From positions 1 through 20,590 of the IMG/VR virus record IMGVR_UViG_3300018079_000042: a stretch of DNA of 20,590 bases, one strand, 5' to 3'. A program made the translations under genes and the position numbers. A model generated the notes under the pieces. The model saw only the letters and a list, made by a program, of their open reading frames with translations. It was not told the DNA's origin and made no database searches. The DNA is from a virus. Shown in pieces: positions 11,882-18,456 of the stretch. Positions within the stretch are counted from its first letter, which is position 1, and the number at the start of each line of letters is the position of its first letter.

Positions 11882-12277
11882 ATGGCACGCATCTACACAC
11901 CAACGCAGGTCCTGACCACGAGTCCAGTGGGTCAGCTTCGACTGATCTCCAACGCGTTCGGAGAGCTTAAGGGCGGGACCGTGAAGGAGATCACTGAACA
12001 TGTCCAGAAGAACGGTCTTGTCACCAAGCAGGATCCTACCCGAGTGGTCATGTTTTACATGATCCACCTTGGTAAGATCGGTAAGGTCAAGGAGATCACG
12101 GAGATCGAGTTAACTGCACTGAGGATGAAGACCACCGAGACCAAGGGAAATGGAAGTGAGAAACTGACAAAGGTTGTCAGTGAGAAGAAGTCCTCCCCCA
12201 AGACTATCACCGCTACGAAGACCACCCCCAAGACTATCACCGCTACGAAGTCCTCCCCCAAGACCGCTACCAGCTAG
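11882..12277 (+). CDS. Winged-helix-like protein with histone-H1-like SPK-repeat tail
   Basis: 131 residues from ATG 11882 with AAGGAG well placed. Residues 14-72 form the same domain as in the 481-834 protein: GQLRLISNAF, VKEITEHV, TKQDPTRVVMFYM, KIGKVKEI. From about residue 90 the protein becomes a basic Lys/Thr/Ser tail with three repeats of the type (S/T)(S/T)PKT-ITATK. Tails rich in S/T-P-K are typical of eukaryotic linker histones, whose globular part is also a winged helix, so the architecture parallels H1, though common origin is not implied. The gene stands alone between the control region and a strong hairpin, which fits a regulator or nucleoid-type protein needed at its own level. 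It might bind the dyads next to it. Function is inferred, not known. Confidence 0.85.
   Translation: MARIYTPTQVLTTSPVGQLRLISNAFGELKGGTVKEITEHVQKNGLVTKQDPTRVVMFYMIHLGKIGKVKEITEIELTALRMKTTETKGNGSEKLTKVVSEKKSSPKTITATKTTPKTITATKSSPKTATS
12181..12270 (+). repeat. Three tandem 30-bp units encoding the SPK tail
   Basis: Units 12181-12210, 12211-12240 and 12241-12270 share CCCCCAAGACTATCAC (the last unit diverges after AAGAC), and units two and three share CGCTACGAAG. Each encodes a ten-residue (S/T)(S/T)PKT-ITATK-like block. The close nucleotide identity points to recent expansion by slippage or recombination. Confidence 0.75.
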
Positions 12278-12287
12278 TCTTACCTAA

Positions 12288-12309
12288 GGGGAGACCATGA
12301 GGTCTCCCC
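12288..12309 (+). terminator. Strong hairpin after the 11882 gene
   Basis: GGGGAGACC (12288-12296) and GGTCTCCCC (12301-12309) form a perfect 9-bp stem with loop ATGA, 10 bp after the TAG stop. The following sequence is C/T-rich rather than a pure T-run, so termination is likely but may be incomplete. The mirror-symmetric stem could also serve leftward transcripts. Confidence 0.6.
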
Positions 12310-12343
12310 CTCCCCTCTAACAAACAATTAGTTACAATCCTGT

Positions 12344-12423
12344 ACTGACAGTAGTTGTCAGTGTGCTACCTCACTGCCCTATTCTGGCAGTTTGTGGGTG
12401 ATCCTGGGAGGGCCCGGCTCCCA
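12344..12423. other. Three further hairpins in the 12310-12550 intergenic stretch
   Basis: ACTGACA/TGTCAGT (12344-12362, 7 bp, loop 5), ACTGCC/GGCAGT (12373-12391, 6 bp, loop 7, followed by TTTG) and TGGGAG/CTCCCA (12405-12423, 6 bp, loop 7). With the terminator they make four hairpins in 136 bp. The rest of the gap is non-coding, with an A/T-rich part (12528-12555) just before the terminase promoter. Confidence 0.45.
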
Positions 12424-12552
12424 AAACCGACGATCGACCCACCTCACGCAAGACGTCCCCGTAATTTTGCCGAAGTTTCTGGATTTTGTTCGGGGTTGAA
12501 CACAATTCAGCCTGTTGTTTCCGAGATTAGTTTTATATAGCTAAAATAATTG

Positions 12553-12582
12553 TTTACAGAAGAAATCTCCCACACCTATAAT
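12553..12582 (+). promoter_or_regulatory. Sigma70-like promoter for the terminase/structural genes
   Basis: TTTACA (12553-12558), 18 bp, perfect TATAAT (12577-12582), preceded by an A/T-rich stretch that could act as an UP element. The predicted start near 12589 gives a leader of about 17 nt before the 12606 ATG. The hexamers are the same as in the promoter at 878-906. Confidence 0.65.
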
Positions 12583-12605
12583 CATTGGCCATGGGGGTGA
12601 CATCG

Positions 12606-13292
12606 ATGTTACGCGCGCGTGCGTTCCCAGACCAGGAGAGAAAGACGCGGAAATCAAAGTTCCTACGCGAGGCACGTTTGTCTGAGAAGAAGAAGATGCT
12701 CGCGGCGTTGCCCGCGGGGCAGCGGCCTCACCTGGTCGAGCCTGAGAAGATCGTTGCCTTTCGATTTGACCAGGAGTTGGTCAGACGGCTTGTCCTCAGG
12801 CAGCCACTGCCGAAGATCATCGCGGCGATGGGTGGGAGGGAGATTGAGCCGCTCGTCCACGCCCGGCTTGGCGACATCGACTTCAGGGAGAAGCTCAACG
12901 AGTACACCCTCGGTGGGGTGCAACGGCTGGAGGCGGAGGTTCAAGACTCACTCAAGGAGCTGCAGATGATCCTCCGCCTCTCGGCTGATGAGATGATGCA
13001 CATCACCTTGGAGATCGCCCGTCGCAAGAATGCCAAGGACTCCGACCGGCTGACCGCGGTGAACATGGTGATGGATCGCGCCCAGGCGCTCGTCCCCATG
13101 CGTGTGAACGCGACCCCACCGGGTGGCAATGTGTTTAACTTCGGCGCCGACGTCGTGAAGGAGGTGATGGGGGCCCTCGCGGAGATGGCCGGGCCACAGA
13201 CGCGCTTGGTGCCAGCGGGGCGGACGGTGGGTATGCTGACCGTGGAGGAGCGTGACGAGCTGCGTCAGGAGGCCACCGATGAAAGTGGATAG
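12606..13292 (+). CDS. terS: Probable terminase small subunit
   Basis: 228 residues from ATG 12606, preceded at 5 nt by GGGGGTGA, which pairs well with the 16S rRNA tail; starts at 12585 (TTG) or 12591 lie almost at the predicted transcript start and are less likely. The N-terminus is highly basic (LRARAFPDQERKTRKSKFLR). A middle segment (LVRRLVLRQPLPKIIAAMGG) has a helix-turn-helix feel. A long helical region (GVQRLEAEVQDSLKELQMIL and on to DRLTAVNMVMDRAQAL) could give oligomerisation. The identity rests on its position 30 bp before the large subunit and on this layout; small subunits diverge too much to name by sequence. The family recognises the packaging site and regulates the large subunit. 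It ends in TAG. Confidence 0.72.
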   Translation: MLRARAFPDQERKTRKSKFLREARLSEKKKMLAALPAGQRPHLVEPEKIVAFRFDQELVRRLVLRQPLPKIIAAMGGREIEPLVHARLGDIDFREKLNEYTLGGVQRLEAEVQDSLKELQMILRLSADEMMHITLEIARRKNAKDSDRLTAVNMVMDRAQALVPMRVNATPPGGNVFNFGADVVKEVMGALAEMAGPQTRLVPAGRTVGMLTVEERDELRQEATDESG

Positions 13293-13322
13293 GCCGCTGA
13301 ATGAAGAGGTTGGGGTTCAAGG

Positions 13323-14909
13323 ATGACTGAGCCGAATCTCCACGACCCGTATGAGTTCGCCATGCGGATGAAGTGGTTGGCGCTCTCCTCACTTTACTTC
13401 TTCGCGAAGGTCATCTTTAAGTATAACAAGCTGGTGCCTCACCTGCACCAGCCGCTGTGCAACACGTTGCAGCGCCCCCTGGGCAAGACCGTGGTTGAGC
13501 TGCCCAGGGGTCACTTTAAGACGACGGTGGCCTCGAAGTCACTGCCGACGTGGCGGGCGCTCCCGATGGAGGCTGAGGTCACTGACTACGCGCTTGAACA
13601 TGGGTGGACGATCGAGGAGGAGATCAGTGAGCTACGACGGGTGCATAACCCAAACGTCCGGGTGTTGGTCATCTCAAGCACTGAGACCAATGCTAAGAAG
13701 ATCCTACGCTCGACGCGGCAGCAGCTTGAGTCGAATGCGCTGTTCAGGTCCCTGTGGCCAGGGGTGCTGCCGAATGAGAGGTGTCGGTGGACGGACACGG
13801 AGCTAGAGTTTAATCGGACGGAGAGGTTTAGCGAGTCCACGGTGGAGGCGACGGGCGTGGGGTCGGCGCTCCAGTCACGGCACTACGATCTGATGATCGG
13901 GGATGACCTCGTTGGCCTGGAGGCGATGGGGTCCGAGACGGTGATGAGGGGGATCATCGACTATCACGTGCTGCTCGAGGGGGCGTTTGATGACCCGGAC
14001 CATAGTGAAAGCTTGGTCATTGGGAACCGGTGGGCGTTTAATGACCTCAACTCCTGGATCCGTGAGAATGAGCTAGATTATGAGTTCATCACACGCTCGG
14101 CGATTGAGGATGGGGTCGTTATCTTTCCGGAAAGGTTCAGCCTCAAGGGCCTCGCGAGGATCAGACGGAAGCAGGGGGACTACTTCTTCTCTTGTCAGTA
14201 TCTTAATGATCCCATCGCCCCCGGGGCCCATGATTTCGAGCCCGAGTGGTTACGGTCTTTTACGGTTGAGTTGGAGGCCAAGCCGTTGGCCGCCGCAGGT
14301 GCCCAAAAGGTAGAGGTCTATGTTCGTGATGATGGAAAGCGCATGTATCTGGGCAAGCTCAATCGTTTTGTGTTGATTGATCCGGCGCGTGAGGGCAAGA
14401 GGGGTAAGGCCCGACATGCCGTGCTTGTGGTTGGCGTGGATTCGGCTGAGGACCATTGGATCCTGTATGCGTGGGCTGACAGGACATCCACCGACACGAT
14501 GATGGAAAAGGCATTTTACGCCTATGAGAGGTTTAAGTGCCAGCGGTGCGGCATTGAGGGCTACGGTGGAGATCAGCACCTGCAAAACTACATGAACTAT
14601 AAGGCTCGTGTAGAGAAGAAGAAGATGAACGTGGTGGTGTTTAGGAAGGCCACGGATCGGTCGAAGGAGGAGAGGATCAGGGCGACGCAACCCAGGTTTG
14701 AGCGACGGTCGGTCGCGCTGGTTGATTCGGACGTGGAGTTTAGAAAAGAGTATATGCAGTTCCCCTCGGGGGCCACGGTTGACCTCCTCGACGCCTACTC
14801 TCATGCGGATGAGATCTGTAGGCGCCCGGTGGGGGAAGAAGAGTATGAGGTCGTGAGGAAACGGATCAACGCGCTCCAAAACTCAGTCAGCAAGACATCG
14901 GGGTATTGA
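13323..14909 (+). CDS. terL: Terminase large subunit (DNA-packaging ATPase/nuclease)
   Basis: 528 residues. The ATPase domain has a Walker-A-like PRGHFKTT (61-68, with K66), a Walker B YDLMIGDD (188-195, D194/D195) and a coupling motif VIGNRWAFNDL (232-242). The C-terminal RNase-H-like nuclease has FVLIDPA (D353), GIEGYG (E412) and ATVDLLDAYSHAD (D487 and D490) as the expected acidic residues. It cuts concatemeric DNA and pumps it into the prohead through the portal. The insert between Walker A and VRVLVISST is somewhat long (ALEHGWTIEEEISELRRVHN) but within family variation. It starts 30 bp after the small subunit. The ribosome-binding site is weak (AAGG too close), so coupling is possible. 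It ends TGA one base before the next gene. Confidence 0.95.
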   Translation: MTEPNLHDPYEFAMRMKWLALSSLYFFAKVIFKYNKLVPHLHQPLCNTLQRPLGKTVVELPRGHFKTTVASKSLPTWRALPMEAEVTDYALEHGWTIEEEISELRRVHNPNVRVLVISSTETNAKKILRSTRQQLESNALFRSLWPGVLPNERCRWTDTELEFNRTERFSESTVEATGVGSALQSRHYDLMIGDDLVGLEAMGSETVMRGIIDYHVLLEGAFDDPDHSESLVIGNRWAFNDLNSWIRENELDYEFITRSAIEDGVVIFPERFSLKGLARIRRKQGDYFFSCQYLNDPIAPGAHDFEPEWLRSFTVELEAKPLAAAGAQKVEVYVRDDGKRMYLGKLNRFVLIDPAREGKRGKARHAVLVVGVDSAEDHWILYAWADRTSTDTMMEKAFYAYERFKCQRCGIEGYGGDQHLQNYMNYKARVEKKKMNVVVFRKATDRSKEERIRATQPRFERRSVALVDSDVEFRKEYMQFPSGATVDLLDAYSHADEICRRPVGEEEYEVVRKRINALQNSVSKTSGY

Positions 14910-14910
14910 C

Positions 14911-15336
14911 ATGACATATCGATCGACCTGCAGGTTGACCATCGTGATTGCCAGCCTCATCATGTTGCTTCTTCTGTTAACCGCACGCGCGCACGCGCAG
15001 ACGACCGCGCCCACGATGACGGTGAAGAAGTTCGTCGGTGAGAACACTATCCTTGCATGGCTTTATGAGGTAGTTGATGAGCCCATGGTTACACAATTCG
15101 AGCTTCGATGGACTGATGATCTAACAAAGACCACCATCCTGTTGAAGACGGTCCCGATCAATCTTCGAACTACATCTATCAGTGCCGCTTATACCCCTGG
15201 ATTTAAGTTCACCTATTATAACCTGGTCGCGGTTAAGGTGAACGTCGCCCCAATACCTAACGAGGTTAGCGCTCCCTCGAATACCGTTGCGATCGAGCGC
15301 GTCGGTAGACCCCCTAGGAGTTTAACAGAACAGTAA
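14911..15336 (+). CDS. Secreted fibronectin-III-like protein
   Basis: 141 residues, ATG 11 or fewer bases after the terminase stop region. The N-terminus is a textbook Sec signal: positive MTYRSTCR, a hydrophobic core (IVIASLIMLLLLLTA) and an A-H-A cleavage site before Q30. The mature part is a beta-sandwich-like domain: FELRWTDDL, then TTSISAAY, YYNLVAVKVNVAP and EVSAPSNTVAIERV, which is the W...Y-x-x-x-A-V...S-x-P-S-x-x-V pattern of fibronectin type III modules. An exported Ig/FN3-like protein in a packaging/structural operon is unusual; it could act at the envelope (binding, exclusion) or be a cargo gene. No lysis motif is present. Confidence 0.78.
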   Translation: MTYRSTCRLTIVIASLIMLLLLLTARAHAQTTAPTMTVKKFVGENTILAWLYEVVDEPMVTQFELRWTDDLTKTTILLKTVPINLRTTSISAAYTPGFKFTYYNLVAVKVNVAPIPNEVSAPSNTVAIERVGRPPRSLTEQ

Positions 15337-15365
15337 AAACATGGCCTGCGGGCCAAGGAGGCATC

Positions 15366-15947
15366 ATGGGAGGATTGAGCTTTCCAAACCTTACCGCTGA
15401 TCCATTGACAGGCGTCCTTGGGTTTAAGGGCGGTGGTGGTTCAAGTTTGTTTGATGAGCGGTCGCTCACGGCGATCGCCGCGGACATCATCTTTGGCAAC
15501 ATCCCGCAACACTTTAGGGCTATCTTGCTTAAGTTTAGGTTGCGTGGTGACAACGCCGCTGATCAGAACCTGTTGGTTCAGTTCAACGGTGACGTCACGG
15601 CGCTGTACGACCAGCAGGTGCTTACCATCAACAATATCACCGCCACGGCCGTGGGCGCGGCCGCGGGTACCTCGATTAAGGCCGCGTTGATCCCTGGGAC
15701 TGGTTCACCGGCCAACGTCTGGGCGCACGGCGAGGTTGAGGTCCCTAGCTACAATCTTAAGACAAATCGGAAGCCGTTGTTCTCAAGGGGTTACCATGAG
15801 AACGCGGAGACCGCCGCTGGTCAGAATTATCTCATTGACAGCGGGCTGTGGCGTACGTTTGCTTCACCGATCACCAGCATCCGGCTGCTTCCGGCCGCTG
15901 GCAATTTCATCATTGGTTCGAGTGTTCAGGCACTCGGTCTCTACTAG
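15366..15947 (+). CDS. Virion-type beta-rich protein (decoration or tail surface)
   Basis: 193 residues from ATG 15366 with AAGGAGG upstream. It begins with a glycine-rich start (GFKGGGGSS), then ILLKFRLRGDNAADQNLLVQ, LYDQQVLTIN, a loop PGTGSPAN, and an end LWRTFASPITSIRLLPAAGN followed by FIIGSSVQALGLY. I know this layout (R-x-D, L-x-x-F-N-G-D, G-x-W, I-T-S-I-x-L, GN-F-x-x-GS, Y/L-GL) from proteins encoded among phage structural genes with a jelly-roll-like fold. Its exact location in the virion is not settled. Its TAG stop is part of the next gene's ribosome-binding site. Confidence 0.78.
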   Translation: MGGLSFPNLTADPLTGVLGFKGGGGSSLFDERSLTAIAADIIFGNIPQHFRAILLKFRLRGDNAADQNLLVQFNGDVTALYDQQVLTINNITATAVGAAAGTSIKAALIPGTGSPANVWAHGEVEVPSYNLKTNRKPLFSRGYHENAETAAGQNYLIDSGLWRTFASPITSIRLLPAAGNFIIGSSVQALGLY

Positions 15948-15956
15948 GAGGCCCCG

Positions 15957-16292
15957 ATGGACCTAATCCCGCTAGATGAGGTGAAGCCAACCCCGGGCAC
16001 CCCGCTGAAGTTGACGGTGAACTTTCCGCTTCGTGAGGAAGAAAAGGTAAATACGATCTACCTTCAGGTGCTGCCCGGGAACCTGGGGGACGTGTACCTC
16101 GGCCGTGAGAATCTAAACGTGGCGACGAAGGTCGGGATCATCGCTAGGTTACGCCCGCCCACGGCCAATCATCTACCTGACCTGGCGTTTAACATGCCGA
16201 TCGGCATCTCCAACCCATTCAGGGTGGGTGTCTATCGGATCGCTGTGGACACCCTGAATGATGGGGTGATTCCGAGCATCGGGATAGCTTGA
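15957..16292 (+). CDS. Small beta-rich structural-type protein
   Basis: 111 residues from ATG 15957, with TAGGAGG at 9 nt, the site overlapping the preceding stop. The frame is also in phase with the preceding gene through its TAG and three codons, so readthrough would give a fusion of the two. Strands such as LKLTVNFPL, NTIYLQVLPGN and GVYRIAVDTL suggest a small beta sandwich. No membrane segment. Position argues for a virion component. It ends TGA overlapping the next ATG. Confidence 0.74.
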   Translation: MDLIPLDEVKPTPGTPLKLTVNFPLREEEKVNTIYLQVLPGNLGDVYLGRENLNVATKVGIIARLRPPTANHLPDLAFNMPIGISNPFRVGVYRIAVDTLNDGVIPSIGIA

Positions 16293-16528
16293 TGGCCATC
16301 ATACAACTATTATTGATCTTTGCGATCCTTGGTGTCCTTGGGTTGATCATTCGCCATCTTGGTGAGATTCGTGCTGCCTTGGTCAAGGCAGATCCAAGGC
16401 TTGGCGGTAAGCTGGCCTGCTATTACTGTGGAAGCTATTTCTTGTTGACCGAGGTAGAGGTGTTTGGGGCGTACACGTACTGTAAGCAGCACGGTCGTGC
16501 GCGTCAGCAGAGCTGTAACTCGAGGTAA
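16292..16528 (+). CDS. Small membrane-anchored zinc-ribbon-like protein
   Basis: 78 residues from ATG 16292 in a TGATG overlap with the preceding gene. Residues 2-20 are a hydrophobic helix (AIIQLLLIFAILGVLGLII). After a basic linker, C43-x2-C46 and C64-x2-H67 form a likely zinc site (LACYYCGSYF, YTYCKQH). The end is basic. Topology is probably N-out with the zinc domain inside the cell, or part of a spanin- or holin-like function, but neither is shown. Membrane plus zinc finger in so small a protein is uncommon. Confidence 0.72.
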   Translation: MAIIQLLLIFAILGVLGLIIRHLGEIRAALVKADPRLGGKLACYYCGSYFLLTEVEVFGAYTYCKQHGRARQQSCNSR

Positions 16529-16531
16529 GAC

Positions 16532-17386
16532 GTGGACTCATTTCTTCCATACCAGGATCCCGCGGTTGTTAGCCGCAAACTTGACTCTGAGAGCCTCGCT
16601 GTCGGCTTGAACACCGTTGAGCGCGAGCGCATGCAGCTTGCTGGAGCACTCGCAGCCGAAATTGCGCGGGTACTCAATGCTGCGCCTGTTGGGACTGACT
16701 ATGGTCTTGTAACTCGTAATATCCCATCTGGCACACAGTTGGTTGACGGTAGCGGTGTGGTCCAACCAGTCAGTGCTGTTAATTTAGACATTCGTGACCT
16801 AGTGTTTGCACTTGACAAGGTTGATGTTTCAGGAAGCACTGGAGTAGTAGTTACAGGTAATGTTGCGCATAACGTAGCAGACACTGGCAATCCATTAAAG
16901 GTTGGTGGTCGCGCTCAAGCTATTCAGATAACTGCGGCGACTGACGGGGCTAGAGTAGATGCTATCTATGACCGTCACGGTAACCAGCGAGTAAGAATCG
17001 GGCCTCCGGCTGCATCTGTTTTTACGAACGTTAACTTCCCAGCGTCTAACACCCGAGCAAGTTCTACTCGTGCAGCCGGAGCTACTGGCGTTCGTCACGT
17101 CCTCACGGGTTTGACAGCTATCCTTGCTGGCGGAGTAACAGCCCCATCAGTGGCAGTTCAGGTAGATGTTAGAGTTCGCGACGGGGTCCTAGATACTGGC
17201 ACAATTCTTTGGCAAGCCGTAATGACTTTGCCGGCTATAGCCGGAGTTATGAACGGTATTACTCGCTCCGGTTTGTGGATTCCGGGCACGGCTGCTACTG
17301 CTATGACCATCGAATTCAGCGCGGTGGCCGGTGGGGCAAACACATACGAAAGCGTCTCGATGGAGATCACCGATATCACGGAGTAA
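16532..17386 (+). CDS. Probable virion surface protein, beta-rich
   Basis: 284 residues starting at GTG 16532, with GAGG about 7 nt upstream. Residues 1-60 are helical (SLAVGLNTVERERMQLAGAL). The middle is repetitive beta-type sequence (VSAVNLDIRDLVFAL, GVVVTGNVAHNV). The C-terminal 120 residues (RHVLTGLTAILAGGVTAPSV, GLWIPGTAATAMTIEFSAVA) look like a jelly-roll similar to phage appendage proteins. Codons here are clearly more A/T-rich than in the terminase or portal genes, as in the next two genes. Function is inferred from context only. Confidence 0.72.
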   Translation: MDSFLPYQDPAVVSRKLDSESLAVGLNTVERERMQLAGALAAEIARVLNAAPVGTDYGLVTRNIPSGTQLVDGSGVVQPVSAVNLDIRDLVFALDKVDVSGSTGVVVTGNVAHNVADTGNPLKVGGRAQAIQITAATDGARVDAIYDRHGNQRVRIGPPAASVFTNVNFPASNTRASSTRAAGATGVRHVLTGLTAILAGGVTAPSVAVQVDVRVRDGVLDTGTILWQAVMTLPAIAGVMNGITRSGLWIPGTAATAMTIEFSAVAGGANTYESVSMEITDITE

Positions 17387-17390
17387 CTTT

Positions 17391-17594
17391 ATGTTTTTGG
17401 TGGTAGATGAGCTTCCCCCAGAGGGAAATGAGGTTCAAATTTTTGGGGTTGGTTTAGGTTCTACTCACGGTTACCGATTCGGCCCTCTGATATCCATCAT
17501 TTGGCGAGAAGCGGTTGATGGACCAGATCCAATTACGCTTGGTGTTGTTGTATCTTGGGAGCCTAACTTAGGTTTTGGAGCGGTTGTTGTATAA
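17391..17594 (+). CDS. Small beta-rich protein of unknown function
   Basis: 67 residues from ATG 17391 (FLVVDELPPEGNEVQIFGVG), with GGAG 7 nt upstream (GGAGTAACTTTATG) and 4 bp after the preceding stop. A longer frame from 17331 would overlap the previous gene and has no site. Pattern FGPLISIIWREA and TLGVVVSWEP is strand-rich. Probably a structural or assembly component of the same cassette. Confidence 0.62.
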   Translation: MFLVVDELPPEGNEVQIFGVGLGSTHGYRFGPLISIIWREAVDGPDPITLGVVVSWEPNLGFGAVVV

Positions 17595-17628
17595 CCTATA
17601 AAGTCCAACATAGTTTTGAGTATCTGAG

Positions 17629-18330
17629 ATGCCGATAACGTTTGTAGGTGGTATTGTAACGATCAATGCATCAACTGGCGCAGATGTCGTCCATACCTTA
17701 AATGACAGTTTACTAAATAATGATGTTGTTCTTATCCTTGGGGTGGTAAGGGATGTAGATGATACGGTAACTATCACGGGTTACACTCAAATCGCCACCT
17801 GGGATAGAGGTACCACAGCCCGTTATTTTCTATTCGGTCGTCGCTGGCTTGCGGGTGATCCTACAATTGTAACGTTTGACAAGAGTACCGCTACTGGGGA
17901 CACTTATGTATTCTCGATAGCGTTCCGTGGATGTATCTCTATCGGCACGGCTTGGGAGGTAGTTGGTACTGGAAGTGGAACCACTGCTGATCCTTCGGTA
18001 TTCACTGGTATCACAACTCTCACACCTGGATCAATGGTGGTTTGTACTTGCGGAGGAGAGGATAACAACAATGCTAGTATTATCACGACAGGAACTGACC
18101 CAGCGACTTATAATGAGGTCTATGCTGAGTCTGCAACTGGTGCCGATGGGGTTATTACCTTCAGTTATGAAATTCGTACCGCAACTGGAGCAACTGGAAG
18201 TGTTTCTGTGAACTGGAACGTAGCGATCCCAGTAGGAGCAGGTGGAATAGTCATCGCCCTGAAACCGGAACCGTTTAATGAAAGTGTATTTGGAACTACA
18301 CTGATGGATTTAATGGGAGTGGGACATTAA
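17629..18330 (+). CDS. Ig/jelly-roll-like virion protein
   Basis: 233 residues from ATG 17629. The sequence is almost all beta type: NDVVLILGVVRDVDDTVTIT, RYFLFGRRWLAGDPTIVTFD, TYVFSIAFRGCI, LTPGSMVVCTCGGEDNNN, GVITFSYEI. The order (N-D-V-V, G-Y-T, Y-x-x-x-x-R, Y-x-F-x-x-A-F-R-G, long Gly/Thr loops) fits a family of phage-encoded surface modules. The ribosome-binding site is weak. Thr, Gly and Val are very abundant, as in virion surface proteins. The gene ends TAA immediately before the next ATG. Confidence 0.72.
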   Translation: MPITFVGGIVTINASTGADVVHTLNDSLLNNDVVLILGVVRDVDDTVTITGYTQIATWDRGTTARYFLFGRRWLAGDPTIVTFDKSTATGDTYVFSIAFRGCISIGTAWEVVGTGSGTTADPSVFTGITTLTPGSMVVCTCGGEDNNNASIITTGTDPATYNEVYAESATGADGVITFSYEIRTATGATGSVSVNWNVAIPVGAGGIVIALKPEPFNESVFGTTLMDLMGVGH

Positions 18331-18456
18331 ATGGCAAATGCAGCGATCTTAAATCAAGCAAGCACCCGCTGGTATTTTCCAGTGGTTGGCGTGGTGCTTC
18401 GACAGATTATTAGAATCCCACGCGCCTTGGGCGCGATTCGGCCATGGAGTAGATGA
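18331..18456 (+). CDS. 41-residue small protein just before the portal gene
   Basis: ATG 18331 directly follows the preceding TAA (TAAATG), with GGGA about 8 nt upstream. The peptide begins MANAAILNQASTRWYFPVVG, has a hydrophobic middle (YFPVVGVVLRQII) and a basic end (RIPRALGAIRPWSR). Its TGA overlaps the portal ATG. The tight start and stop linkage on both sides supports a real, coupled gene; no function is known. Confidence 0.5.
   Translation: MANAAILNQASTRWYFPVVGVVLRQIIRIPRALGAIRPWSR

Noticed and set aside
14250-14879. 209-codon minus-strand frame opposite terL
   Set aside because: It lies entirely within the nuclease part of terL with its conserved residues; low-complexity and without a start site.
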